Origin: CAYMPW01 sp964392725
Lineage (GTDB): Archaea; Thermoplasmatota; Thermoplasmata; Methanomassiliicoccales; Methanomethylophilaceae
Reading direction: 5' to 3'
Length of the DNA: 60,149 nt
Assembly: GCA_964392725.1 (NCBI GenBank)
Contig: CAYMPW010000008.1
Location: forward strand, 1 to 60,149
Part shown: positions 52,850 to 60,149 of the stretch, in pieces
Position numbering within the stretch: the stretch's first letter is position 1
Layout: each line of letters starts with the position of its first letter
Position numbers and translations under genes: made by a program
Notes under the pieces: generated by a model
What the model was told of the DNA's origin: nothing
Seen by the model: the letters and a program-made list of their open reading frames with translations, nothing else
The model's database searches: none

Positions 52850-53509
52850 ATGGATCTTCAAGTTTACATAAATCTGATTGACATTTGCGCGGTTGGAATG
52901 TTATTGTTATCGTTATTTGCAATGGCAAGTTCGCGTATGAGAAGATTGAATCAGATTTTTATGCTCCATTCTCTTCTCTTAACAATCTTAATCTTCATTG
53001 TTTCCCAATACACGGGAAATAGTCACATTCTGATTATCTGTGCTTTGACTTTGATTTTAAAAGTAATAGTTATTCCAAAATTCATGAGTTATACGATGGA
53101 TAAAATCAAAACCGAAAAAGAAGTGGAACCGATTATCGGAATTCCCGGATCTTTGTTGATATCTTTGGCTTTAATTATTGTAGCTTATTTGGTAACCGAA
53201 CCTATGGTTGCTTCTTTGCCTACATTGGGCGGAAGCTGTTTTGCAATTTCATTATCCATTGTTTTCATCGGTCTTTTGTTAATGATTACGCGCAGGAAAG
53301 CATTAACGGAATCCATCGGTCTTTTGCTTATGGAAAACGGACTTTTCCTCGGAGCATTAACGATTTCCTATGGAATGCCTCTGATTGTAGAATTGGGAAT
53401 ATTCTTCGATGTGGGAATTGCAATCGTGGTTATCGGAGTATTCGCATACAGAATCAACAAAACATTCGATTCAATTGATATTTCATTCATGAGGGGGTTA
53501 AAAGATTGA
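52850..53509 (+). CDS. HyfE-like membrane subunit of the Ehr-type complex
   Basis: A 219-residue protein with about seven helices, matching HyfE, which contains a NuoK-like half. ALTLILKVIVIPKFM and GLLLMENGLFLGALTISYGMPLIVELGIFFDVGIAIVVIGVFAYRI are the characteristic parts, with the buried Glu in LLMENG. ATG 52850 is chosen because GAGGTGG precedes it; an in-frame GTG at 52835 would overlap the previous gene. Confidence 0.88.
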   Translation: MDLQVYINLIDICAVGMLLLSLFAMASSRMRRLNQIFMLHSLLLTILIFIVSQYTGNSHILIICALTLILKVIVIPKFMSYTMDKIKTEKEVEPIIGIPGSLLISLALIIVAYLVTEPMVASLPTLGGSCFAISLSIVFIGLLLMITRRKALTESIGLLLMENGLFLGALTISYGMPLIVELGIFFDVGIAIVVIGVFAYRINKTFDSIDISFMRGLKD

Positions 53510-54975
53510 ATTTAACCGTAGAATTGATCTTTTTAATTCCTATAATCACAGGATTATTGTGTTTCATATCTCCAAAAGATAAACTGATTCCCGTATTTTG
53601 TATATCCGGAGCAATAATCGGTACGATATACACATTCTTTGTATGTGTCCCCGTATTTTTAGATCATACGATTATAGAATACGGTGTTTGGTATATCGAC
53701 GGATTGTCCGCATTTTTCCTTATGGTTACATCAACGGTTGCGTTGGTGGTTTCAATGTATTCCAAAGGATATATGGAAGTTGAAAAGAACGAAGGAAAAA
53801 TCAGATTCAGAAACAATAAGCAGTATTATCTTAATCTGAATTTATTCATCGCAATCATGCTTTCTCTGTTCACGGTATCTTCTTTGGGATTGATGTGGAT
53901 TTTAATCGAAGTTACAACTTTGGCATCCACTTTCCTTGTTGGATTCTATTCCAATGAAAAATCTACCGAAGCTGCATGGAAATACATGATTATTTGTTCT
54001 GTCGGAATTACGCTGGCACTAATCGGAATATCAATCGTTTATGCTTCAACAATCGGAATAGTCGAAGACGAATCTTCCGCTTTGAATTGGTCCGTCCTTT
54101 TGGGATTCGCATCACAACTCGATCCGAATCTTATCAAAACCGCAATGGCCTTGATTATAGTAGGATTCGGTACCAAAGTCGGATTCGCTCCTTTGCACAC
54201 ATGGCTTCCCGATGCGCACAGTCAGGCATTGACACCCGTCAGTGCTCTGATGTCCGCTACGCTCCTTAATTGTGCCCTTTATTGTATTCTCAGATTCTAT
54301 ATCATATCCGAAATTACAATCCCGGGATTCGCATCCAATCTTTTATTGATTTTCGGATTCCTTTCTTTAATTGTAGCAGCATCTTTTATTCTGATTTCAA
54401 GAGACATAAAAAGAATGCTGGCATATTCAAGCGTAGAAAATATGGGAATTATCGCAATAGGTTTCGGTATTGGAACTCAAACTTCTATTTTCGCGTCTCT
54501 CTTTATGATTATGGCACACTCAATAGTAAAACCGATTCTTTTCTTTTCCGCGGGAAATATTATGCAGGCATACGGAACAAAAGATATGCCTTCGATTAAA
54601 GGATTGAAAAACAGTATGCCGTTTACGGCCGTAATGTTTATGATCGGATCTTTGGCAATTTTGGGAATGCCTGTTTTTGCTTCGTTCGTAGGCGAACTTA
54701 TGATGATAATTTCCGCATTCGAAACCGAACTTTGGTGGATTGCGATTCCTTTCGTTGCTTTACTTTTGATAATATTCGCGGGATTCATGTCTCATGTAAT
54801 TCCCATGTTCAGCGGAGAATCAAAAGAAGACGTAAAGGAACTTCCCGGTTTTTGGCGTAAAGTTCCATTTTTATTATTGGTATCAATAGCAATATTCTTC
54901 GGTCTTGTTATGCCCGAATCTATTTTTGACGGTCTAAACTATATCTCTGAAAGTATATTTGGTGGATTGTTATGA
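53506..54975 (+). CDS. antiporter-like membrane subunit (HyfF/NuoN-like) of the Ehr-type complex
   Basis: A 489-residue protein with about fourteen helices, the second antiporter-like unit. Glu in MWILIEVTTLASTFLVGF, Lys in GFGTKVGFAPLHTWLPDAHSQALTPVSALMSA, and His/Lys in MAHSIVKPILFFSAGN are the expected pump residues. TTG 53506 is the start: it overlaps the previous stop (TTGA) and GAGGGGGT lies just upstream. Two antiporter-like subunits imply capacity to move at least two ions per turnover. Confidence 0.9.
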   Translation: MNLTVELIFLIPIITGLLCFISPKDKLIPVFCISGAIIGTIYTFFVCVPVFLDHTIIEYGVWYIDGLSAFFLMVTSTVALVVSMYSKGYMEVEKNEGKIRFRNNKQYYLNLNLFIAIMLSLFTVSSLGLMWILIEVTTLASTFLVGFYSNEKSTEAAWKYMIICSVGITLALIGISIVYASTIGIVEDESSALNWSVLLGFASQLDPNLIKTAMALIIVGFGTKVGFAPLHTWLPDAHSQALTPVSALMSATLLNCALYCILRFYIISEITIPGFASNLLLIFGFLSLIVAASFILISRDIKRMLAYSSVENMGIIAIGFGIGTQTSIFASLFMIMAHSIVKPILFFSAGNIMQAYGTKDMPSIKGLKNSMPFTAVMFMIGSLAILGMPVFASFVGELMMIISAFETELWWIAIPFVALLLIIFAGFMSHVIPMFSGESKEDVKELPGFWRKVPFLLLVSIAIFFGLVMPESIFDGLNYISESIFGGLL

Positions 54976-56432
54976 TAAATGAAGTCTCGATTCCTATCGA
55001 TGGATTAAAAACATATTTGAAGTCTGAAATTTCAGAAGATGTTTGGCCTTTGTGCATGTATGCAACGGAACCTGAAGATTCAACAGGTAAAATTCATACA
55101 ATTCTAAGAAAAGGAAACGAGATTACACACATAACTTCGGAATTGGAAACAAAATTCTACAATTCCATATCAGATGAATTACCGTTTTTCCGTCACTATG
55201 AAAGAGAACTTCAGGAAATGAGCGGAATCGAAGTTATCGGATTGAATGATTACGGACCGCTTAAACTCATGAATCCGTACAAAGGCGGATATCCTCTTCA
55301 AAAAAGTGATCTTCCGACAGAAAGATACAATGTTCCGATAAAAGAAAACGGAGTTTCGGGAGACGGAGTGTTCGAAGTTCCCGTAGGTCCCGTTCATGCA
55401 GGCGTAATCGAACCCGGACACTTCAGATTTTCAGTAGCGGGAGAACACATTCTGAAAGTTCATTCCCATTTGGGTTACACCCATCGTAACGTAGAACGTT
55501 TGTTGGAAACTTTTGTTTTGAAAGACAGTTCTCGTATGATCGAAAGGATTGTCGGAGATTCCGCGGTATCAAGCTCTTTGGCTTACGTACACGCAATCGA
55601 AGGTGAAACCGAGATTCCGTATCGTGCACGTATTTTGAGAGTCATATACGCGGAATTGGAGCGTATAGCAGTATATCTCGGAGACATCGGAGGTATGGCT
55701 CAGGATACGGGATTTTCGGTGTGTGCGGTTACCGCAGCAGGTATGAGAGAAAAATCACTCAGACTCAACCGTATCATAAGCGGACACAGATTTTTGATGG
55801 GTACTGTTTGTTTAGGCGGAGTAAGAATCGATATCTCCGATGATTCCATCGAAGAAATAAGAAACCGTATGATGAAAATCACTTTCGATTTGGAAAAATT
55901 AATGGAAATGATGGATTCGGCTCAGATGTTTACCGATCGTACCGAAACAACCGGAATTCTGACAAAAGATGTCGGTATCAGATACCGTGCAACCGGACCC
56001 GTTGCAAGAGCCGCGGGAATTAAAACAGATATCAGAAAAGATCGTCCTTATGATGCATATTCCGAGTTGGGATTCAAAGTTATTACAGAATCCAAAGGGG
56101 ATGTCGCAGCAAGACTTCATGTGAAATCCCGTGAGGTCATCGAATCAATAAGTTTGATTACCCAGTGCTTGGATAAATTGGAATCCGGAGAATTAAAAAC
56201 AACCATTCCAAAATTCTACGAAGGATTCAGAATCGGATTGGTAGAATCTCCCAGAGGCGAGTTGATGCACGCAATCAACGTATCCGACGGAAAAATTTGG
56301 AGATACAAAATAAGAGATCCGTCTTTTGTAAATTGGACGGTATTGGAACGCGTACTTCCTGGAAACATCATTCCCGATTTTCCCTTGATTAACAAGAGTT
56401 TTAACTTATCTTACAGCGGAAACGATCTTTGA
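54972..56432 (+). CDS. catalytic-type large subunit without Ni-Fe cysteines (HyfG/NuoD-like, Ehr-type)
   Basis: A 486-residue protein. It has an N-terminal NuoC-like part (1-100) and a group 4 hydrogenase large-subunit-like part with VPVGPVHAGVIEPGHFRF and HLGYTHRNVERLLE. Where a hydrogenase has ERICGxC, this has ERIVGDS (191-197); where it has DPCYSC near the end, this has FNLSYSG (477-483). All four metal-binding cysteines are thus replaced (V194, S197, S480, G483), so it cannot hold the Ni-Fe site. This matches the energy-converting hydrogenase-related (Ehr) group that lies between hydrogenases and complex I. Its substrate is unknown. Start and stop overlap its neighbours. Confidence 0.9.
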   Translation: MINEVSIPIDGLKTYLKSEISEDVWPLCMYATEPEDSTGKIHTILRKGNEITHITSELETKFYNSISDELPFFRHYERELQEMSGIEVIGLNDYGPLKLMNPYKGGYPLQKSDLPTERYNVPIKENGVSGDGVFEVPVGPVHAGVIEPGHFRFSVAGEHILKVHSHLGYTHRNVERLLETFVLKDSSRMIERIVGDSAVSSSLAYVHAIEGETEIPYRARILRVIYAELERIAVYLGDIGGMAQDTGFSVCAVTAAGMREKSLRLNRIISGHRFLMGTVCLGGVRIDISDDSIEEIRNRMMKITFDLEKLMEMMDSAQMFTDRTETTGILTKDVGIRYRATGPVARAAGIKTDIRKDRPYDAYSELGFKVITESKGDVAARLHVKSREVIESISLITQCLDKLESGELKTTIPKFYEGFRIGLVESPRGELMHAINVSDGKIWRYKIRDPSFVNWTVLERVLPGNIIPDFPLINKSFNLSYSGNDL

Positions 56433-56443
56433 ACGGTGATAAA

Positions 56444-57202
56444 ATGTACATAAAAAGTATCAAAAATATGTTTTCGAGAATGAAACCTTATCAATCGTTC
56501 GAATCTATGGAAGAAAACAATCTTCTTATGCCGATGGCCGGAGAAGTTTGTTATAAATGCGGAAAATGTTCCAGCCATTGTCCTTCTAGAGCAATAACCG
56601 TTGAAGAAACATGGTCGATTGATGTTGGAAAATGTGTATTCTGTTTGGAATGTTACAATTCATGTAAGAATATGATTCTCGTTCCCGCACCGTTTTACGT
56701 TTTAAAAAGAGAAGATCTTTACTTTAAGAGAGAAGATTTCCTTCCTGATTCCGAAGAAAAGAAGACAATCGAATTTCCGCAATTGCCAAAAGAAGAAATT
56801 AAAGCAATTGGAAAATCCATCGCAATTAGGGAATTGGATACAGGTTCGTGCGGAGCCTGCGAATCGGAAATCGCCGCAATGGATAACAAATACTACGATG
56901 TCGGAAGATTCGGAATCAAAACGGTTCCTTCCCCAAGACACGCGGATGTTGTTTTAGTTACAGGTCCAATGTCAAATCATATGAAAGAAGCTGCGGAAAA
57001 AACAGTTGATGCGGTTCCCGATAGGAAGTATATCGTTGCATGCGGATCCTGTGCAATTTCCGGAGGTGTATTCGCCAAAGGAGATGTTGTTGGAGATGGT
57101 GTCGAAGATACACTTCCCGTGGATATTTATATACCGGGATGCCCGCCCGCACCCAACAGAATCATTGTTTCGTTGGTTAAAGCGTTCAATCTTCGTCACT
57201 GA
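56444..57202 (+). CDS. ferredoxin domain fused to the small electron-transfer subunit (HyfH-HyfI type)
   Basis: A 252-residue fusion. Residues 36-74 form a two-cluster ferredoxin: CYKCGKCSSHC (36-46) and CVFCLECYNSC (64-74), each for a 4Fe-4S cluster. Residues 125-252 are the NuoB/HyfI small subunit with all cluster N2-type cysteines: CGACE (136, 139), VACGSC (200) and PGCPP (232). In Hyf and Hyc these are separate polypeptides. The intact clusters suggest the complex still carries electrons, in contrast to the changed large subunit. ATG 56444 follows GGTGAT; a TTG 56429 overlapping the previous stop is less likely. It overlaps the convergent UspA gene by seven bases. Confidence 0.9.
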   Translation: MYIKSIKNMFSRMKPYQSFESMEENNLLMPMAGEVCYKCGKCSSHCPSRAITVEETWSIDVGKCVFCLECYNSCKNMILVPAPFYVLKREDLYFKREDFLPDSEEKKTIEFPQLPKEEIKAIGKSIAIRELDTGSCGACESEIAAMDNKYYDVGRFGIKTVPSPRHADVVLVTGPMSNHMKEAAEKTVDAVPDRKYIVACGSCAISGGVFAKGDVVGDGVEDTLPVDIYIPGCPPAPNRIIVSLVKAFNLRH

Positions 57203-57588
57203 ACAACTATAACAACAGCATTTGTCGCGTTACGAATGACATATTCGGAAACGCTTCCGAGTACAGCTCTGTCAAAAAATGATTTATCGGAACGTCCTAC
57301 GACAACAGCATCTACATCGAATCTTTCGGATGCGTCGATAATTCCTTTTCCGGGATGTCCGGAGTCGAGAACGGTCTGAACCTCCACACCCTGGGATATT
57401 GCGGATTCTTTGGCCTCGGAAAGATATGCTTTGATTCTTTCCATTTCAATTTCCTTGTCCAAAGTATCTTTGGATGTGATTACGGAAAAAATGTATAATG
57501 TCGTATTGAACGCTTTCGAATGTTTAATCGCATAATCTAAAGCTTTCTTTGTATGATCTCTGCCATCATATGCTACCAATACAGACAT
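57196..57588 (-). CDS. universal stress protein, UspA family
   Basis: A 130-residue alpha/beta protein. It begins MSVLVAYDGRDHTKKALDYAIKHSK, and carries VVVGRSDKSFFDRAVLGSVSEYVIRNATNAVVIVV. This is the usual Usp ATP-binding loop, although the first glycine pair is changed (GRSDKS in place of GSHGRSG). ATG 57588 is chosen because family similarity starts there; the frame runs further upstream without resemblance. Its end overlaps the Ehr operon by seven bases. It probably modulates stress responses by binding ATP. Confidence 0.85.
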   Translation of the reverse strand: MSVLVAYDGRDHTKKALDYAIKHSKAFNTTLYIFSVITSKDTLDKEIEMERIKAYLSEAKESAISQGVEVQTVLDSGHPGKGIIDASERFDVDAVVVGRSDKSFFDRAVLGSVSEYVIRNATNAVVIVVQ

Positions 57589-57723
57589 TTTATCAATCCA
57601 CCTATATTGAAAATAGATATATGTGTTTTGGATTTTTACATTTTTAAGATACGTACAATCTACAAAATAGAAATTATTCGCTCCATTTTGTTGCATTAAT
57701 CCAATCCACAATCACATGGCCAG

Positions 57724-57740
57724 ATATCAGAATCTGATAT
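57724..57740. promoter_or_regulatory. 17-base palindrome
   Basis: ATATCAG (57724-57730) and CTGATAT (57734-57740) around AAT. It lies between the UspA promoter region and the tRNA gene. The same ATCAG/CTGAT arms occur in the hairpin at 57837-57865. Confidence 0.4.
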
Positions 57741-57836
57741 GGTGGATGATATTATTTTACACGTTGGCGACTTGTCGCAAACACAGAATATTCAAGCGAA
57801 TACTCCGGTAAGAAAAATGTTATTCTCTAAAATCCA

Positions 57837-57865
57837 CAGGTATCAGATGTGTTCTGATTCACCTG
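57837..57865. other. inverted repeat downstream of the tRNA gene
   Basis: CAGG-TATCAG (57837-57846) can pair with CTGAT-TC-ACCTG (57854-57865), a two-base bulge interrupting the stem. It is 26 bases from the 3' end of the tRNA-Ala gene and could be a processing or termination structure, or a protein site. Confidence 0.35.
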
Positions 57866-57890
57866 CGGGAAGTCTGGCTAAAGTAATGAG

Positions 57891-57964
57891 TGGACAATGC
57901 GAGATTCGAACTCGCGACTTCTTCGTTGCGAACGAAGCGATCTACCGGGCTGATCTAATTGCCC
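57891..57964 (-). tRNA. tRNA-Ala (anticodon CGC)
   Basis: A complete 74-base cloverleaf. The acceptor stem GGGCAAT/ATTGTCC contains the G3-U70 pair that marks alanine tRNAs. The D stem is GATC/GATC, the anticodon stem CTTCG/CGAAG with loop TTCGCAA (anticodon CGC, reading GCG), and the T arm GCGAG-TTCGAAT-CTCGC. The discriminator base is A and no CCA is encoded. A TATA-like TTTATATTC (57996-58004, minus strand) lies about 36 bases upstream. Confidence 0.95.
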
Positions 57965-58078
57965 ATTTCCGGTAAGTCTCCCTATCCTAGCAAAGAATAT
58001 AAACTTGCTGGAAAACAAACAATTTAAACATTTTTTTCCATCCAAAAAACATTAACCTTGAAGGTAGTTCCAGATTCC

Positions 58079-58696
58079 ATGGCAGAAGATTCACAATGCA
58101 AAAAACCAACAGGTGCAGATGGTAAAGAGACATTGGACAAGATGAACGATCATCACAGACCTTTGGCAGAATGGGCACTCTCCAAGCTCCCTGAATTTGA
58201 TTGTGAGACCATTTTGGATGTAGGTTGCGGCGGAGGTATGCTTTTGGATTTACTCTCTAAAAAGTACCCCCAAGGAGGCTTCTTCGGAATAGATTATTCT
58301 CCCGATGCAATTCACGTAGCAACCGAAACATGTCAAAACATGGTATTTTCCAGATGTTTGGCTCTTATGGTTGCTTCCGTTTCCAAGATGCCATTCCCCG
58401 ACGGAAACTTCGATTTGGTTACCGCAATGGAAACATATTTCTTCTGGCCAAACTTGGAAAAAGATATTCAGGAAGTTGCAAGAACCATACGTTCCGGAGG
58501 TATGTTTTTAATCATTTCCGAAGCATACCCACATCCTGATTTCAACGAAAGAAATGCGGAATGGGTTGCAAAACACAATATGAATCTTGTGACAAACGAA
58601 GAAATGGTTTCAATGTTAACCAACAGCGGATTCTCTGCAGAAGTATTCACCAAAGAAGATTGCAATTGGGTCGCATTCCTGGCAAAGAAACTCTAA
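58079..58696 (+). CDS. class I SAM-dependent methyltransferase
   Basis: A 205-residue methyltransferase of the UbiE/Methyltransf_11 type. Motif I is ILDVGCGGGMLLDLL, followed by GIDYS (acidic loop) and DLVTAMETYFFWPNLEKDIQEVARTIRSGGMFLIISE (motifs IV to VI). ATG 58079 (MAEDSQ) is taken as start; TTG 58058 in frame is possible but has no ribosome binding site. It is convergent with the acetyltransferase, stop to stop. The methyl acceptor is unknown. Confidence 0.88.
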   Translation: MAEDSQCKKPTGADGKETLDKMNDHHRPLAEWALSKLPEFDCETILDVGCGGGMLLDLLSKKYPQGGFFGIDYSPDAIHVATETCQNMVFSRCLALMVASVSKMPFPDGNFDLVTAMETYFFWPNLEKDIQEVARTIRSGGMFLIISEAYPHPDFNERNAEWVAKHNMNLVTNEEMVSMLTNSGFSAEVFTKEDCNWVAFLAKKL

Positions 58697-59251
58697 TCAA
58701 AGTTCTTTGATAACTCTAGCAGGATTGCCAACAACCACGGTTCTTGGTTTCACATCTTTGGTAACCACGGAACCTGCCCCAACGGTTGCTCCATCGCCAA
58801 TAGTTACACCGGGAAGAACAATTACGTTTGCACCGATCCAAACTCCGTTCCCGATAACCACGGGTTTATTCAGGAGTACATTGGTCTTTCTTTCTTCGGG
58901 ATCCAATGGATGGTTTGTTGATATGATTTTAACGCCGGGTCCTAACATAACATTGTCGCCGATTGTTATGCCGCCCTGGTCAATAAGTGTTAAATCGAAG
59001 TTGGAAAAGAAATTATCTCCAACGGTTACTCTGAATCCAACATCACAATGGAATGGCGACAGTACAGTTATGTTTTTACCGCAAGGTCCCAAAATATTAC
59101 GAATTTGTGTATCGCGGGATTCGGCATCGGAGGTGGGTGTGTTGTTGTATTTGATGAATTTATCGGTGGTTTCACGATATATTTTCTTAAGATCCGGATG
59201 ATTGCCATCATAGGGTTCTCCCGCAATCATCTTTTCCACTTCCGACTTCAT
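58697..59251 (-). CDS. sugar O-acetyltransferase, maltose/galactoside type (hexapeptide repeat)
   Basis: A 184-residue left-handed beta-helix acetyltransferase. The N-terminal MIAGEPYDGNHPDLKKIYRETTDKFIKYN is the Mac cap region; hexapeptide repeats follow. The catalytic histidine is in IISTNHPLDPEERK, and VIGNGVWIGANVIVLPGVTIGDGATVGAGSVVTKDV is the classic end. It acetylates a sugar hydroxyl with acetyl-CoA. Length and layout match LacA/Maa exactly. Confidence 0.92.
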   Translation of the reverse strand: MKSEVEKMIAGEPYDGNHPDLKKIYRETTDKFIKYNNTPTSDAESRDTQIRNILGPCGKNITVLSPFHCDVGFRVTVGDNFFSNFDLTLIDQGGITIGDNVMLGPGVKIISTNHPLDPEERKTNVLLNKPVVIGNGVWIGANVIVLPGVTIGDGATVGAGSVVTKDVKPRTVVVGNPARVIKEL

Positions 59252-59304
59252 ATTACTGTATCCCAGTTACATTTAAAAGATATGTCTGCAATCGTCCGTA
59301 TACT

Positions 59305-59616
59305 ATGACAGAATACGACAAGCTCGTCCGCGACTTTATACCCGACATGATTGACCTCGACGGTTTGGAATGTGAAACACGCATCGTCAAGAAAGATGAA
59401 CTGTACACATACCTCAAAAAGAAACTCGATGAGGAAGTAGCCGAATTTTACGAAGCCGACGAAGTCGAAGAGCTTGCCGATATTATGGAAGTATTGTTTG
59501 CAATCGCAAAGCTTCTCGGATATACCGAAGATGAACTTGTATCCACACGCAGGATCAAACGCAAAGAGCGCGGCGGATTCGACGAAGGTATTGTTCTCGA
59601 ACGTATTTTGGATTAA
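59305..59616 (+). CDS. MazG-like nucleotide pyrophosphohydrolase
   Basis: A 103-residue protein beginning MTEYDKLVRDFIPDMI, the opening typical of the small phosphoribosyl-ATP pyrophosphohydrolase-like group. The metal-binding pattern is KKKLDEEVAEFYE and EELADIMEVLFAIA. It probably cleaves a non-standard nucleoside triphosphate for housekeeping. The gene is alone and ends at a strong hairpin. It is not closely similar to the other MazG-like protein at 37257. Confidence 0.88.
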   Translation: MTEYDKLVRDFIPDMIDLDGLECETRIVKKDELYTYLKKKLDEEVAEFYEADEVEELADIMEVLFAIAKLLGYTEDELVSTRRIKRKERGGFDEGIVLERILD

Positions 59617-59626
59617 ATTTAATATA

Positions 59627-59670
59627 TGATAATAATTAAGCTATCAACTAAACTAGCTTAATTATTATCA
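59627..59670. terminator. 17-base-pair perfect hairpin, bidirectional terminator
   Basis: Arms of 17 perfect base pairs (59627-59643 and 59654-59670, AT-rich, with AAGCTA/TAGCTT at the tip) around a ten-base loop, between two convergent genes. Confidence 0.6.
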
Positions 59671-59687
59671 ATATGTTTTCCATATAA

Positions 59688-60095
59688 TTATTCTGTTTTA
59701 CCCAAGAGCCATTTCAATACATTGATCTTTTTTATTCCGTTGTGCGTTGTCATGGGCTCGTTATCCATAGTCAACAGATATTTTGCGTTGTGATCTTTGA
59801 TATTTTTAAGAGGATTCAATTCTCTTTTCAGAGTATCGGGATTTGCAGTCGAATATGATACCTGATAATATTCCACGATTCCATCTCTGGACTGTGCAAC
59901 AAAATCCACTTCCTGTTCTCCGAATTTACCAACATTGATTTTATATCCTCTGCGATACAATTCCAAAAACACAATATTTTCTAGGATATGTCCGAAATCT
60001 GTATCTTCTCTACCAAGTTTCATGAACCGGAATCCAAGATCGACAAGGTAGTATTTCTTGCGGGTTTCTAGATATTCTCCGCCTTTTATATCATA
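59688..60095 (-). pseudogene. broken AAA ATPase: C-terminal DUF4143 domain only
   Basis: The frame from 60095 down encodes about 135 residues (YDIKGGEYLETRKKYYLVDLGFRF, then MKLGREDTDFGHILENIVFLELYRRGYKINVGKFGEQEVDFVA...). This is the C-terminal DUF4143 domain of archaeal and bacterial ATP-binding proteins of about 400 residues. The usual ATPase half (Walker A and B) is missing: an in-frame TGA (60096-60098) stands where the family continues, and the bases beyond do not resemble it. The gene is thus broken by a rearrangement close to 60096. An internal ATG at 60023 exists, but a functional product is unlikely. Confidence 0.75.
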
Positions 60096-60149
60096 TCAGG
60101 CCATCGAAAGTATTTTGGAAGCTGCCAGAAAGAACGCTGCCGCAGAACA
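60096..60149. other. unrelated, GC-richer sequence at the window edge
   Basis: After the break in the DUF4143 gene the last 54 bases are GC-richer. On the plus strand they read openly as QAIESILEAARKNAAAE, a coding-like helix that may be part of a gene running out of the window, possibly an inserted element. Too short to identify. Confidence 0.35.

Noticed and set aside
54972..57202. Genuine Ni-Fe hydrogenase (hydrogenase-4 or Ech)
   Set aside because: All four Ni-Fe cysteines of the large subunit are replaced and no maturation endopeptidase or Hyp gene lies nearby.
57739..57975. 78-residue plus-strand frame
   Set aside because: It overlaps the complete tRNA-Ala gene and an inverted repeat, and has no coding character.

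Overview
The window looks like a piece of an archaeal chromosome, most likely a gut-associated Thermoplasmatota lineage (Methanomassiliicoccales / Methanomethylophilaceae-like). The signs are TATA boxes about 26 bases upstream of many starts with little or no leader, G-rich Shine-Dalgarno sequences and frequent TTG starts in overlapping genes, a tRNA gene without an encoded CCA, an A-type flavoprotein (FprA), an archaeal symporter small accessory protein, and many cell-surface proteins with Listeria-Bacteroides, BspA-like and PQQ-propeller repeats typical of host-associated methanogens. The taxonomic placement is inference: no rRNA or methanogenesis gene is present.

Layout. 75-1493 is a CstA-type transporter. 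A 350-base gap with a 17-codon ORF leads to three AT-rich secreted-protein genes (2253-11982), including a 2070-residue chimera. 12188-22192 reads as one long operon: a membrane-anchored beta-propeller protein, three further surface proteins carrying transcobalamin-like (DUF4430-type) modules, one of them fused to a BtuF-type binding protein, then BtuC-like permease, BtuD-like ATPase and a seven-zinc-ribbon protein. Together they suggest a surface corrinoid-scavenging system feeding an ABC importer. A second zinc-ribbon protein, an HTH protein and a BspA-like surface protein follow as a translationally coupled operon (22334-25112). Palindromes of the form ATTGGAT-N5-ATCCAAT sit at the promoters of the first surface protein and of the second zinc-ribbon operon, with a weaker copy before the uptake operon.

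25129-34987 carries metabolic and stress genes: a GNAT-methyltransferase fusion, a sodium/solute symporter with its small accessory protein, FprA, a heavy-metal P-type ATPase with a CsoR repressor and a clear operator, a CPA2 antiporter and a surface protein. 35213-39162 is AT-rich accessory DNA: a GIY-YIG / Schlafen-type helicase protein, a MazG-like hydrolase, a TetR regulator with matching palindromes, and a three-copy 33-base-period repeat. 39163-48463 holds a small surface protein, a MarR / ABC-2 export operon, a 2-hydroxyacid dehydrogenase, a PepSY-repeat protein with an RsgI-like head, an AlbA_2 (Schlafen-type) regulator and an NSS transporter.

49969-57202 is the most striking locus: six overlapping genes for a membrane complex built like hydrogenase-4 / formate hydrogenlyase, but whose catalytic large subunit has lost all four cysteines that would bind nickel and iron. 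It is therefore best read as an energy-converting hydrogenase-related (Ehr) complex, with a ferredoxin domain fused to the electron-transfer subunit. The window closes with UspA, tRNA-Ala(CGC), a methyltransferase, an acetyltransferase, a second MazG-like protein and a broken DUF4143 ATPase.
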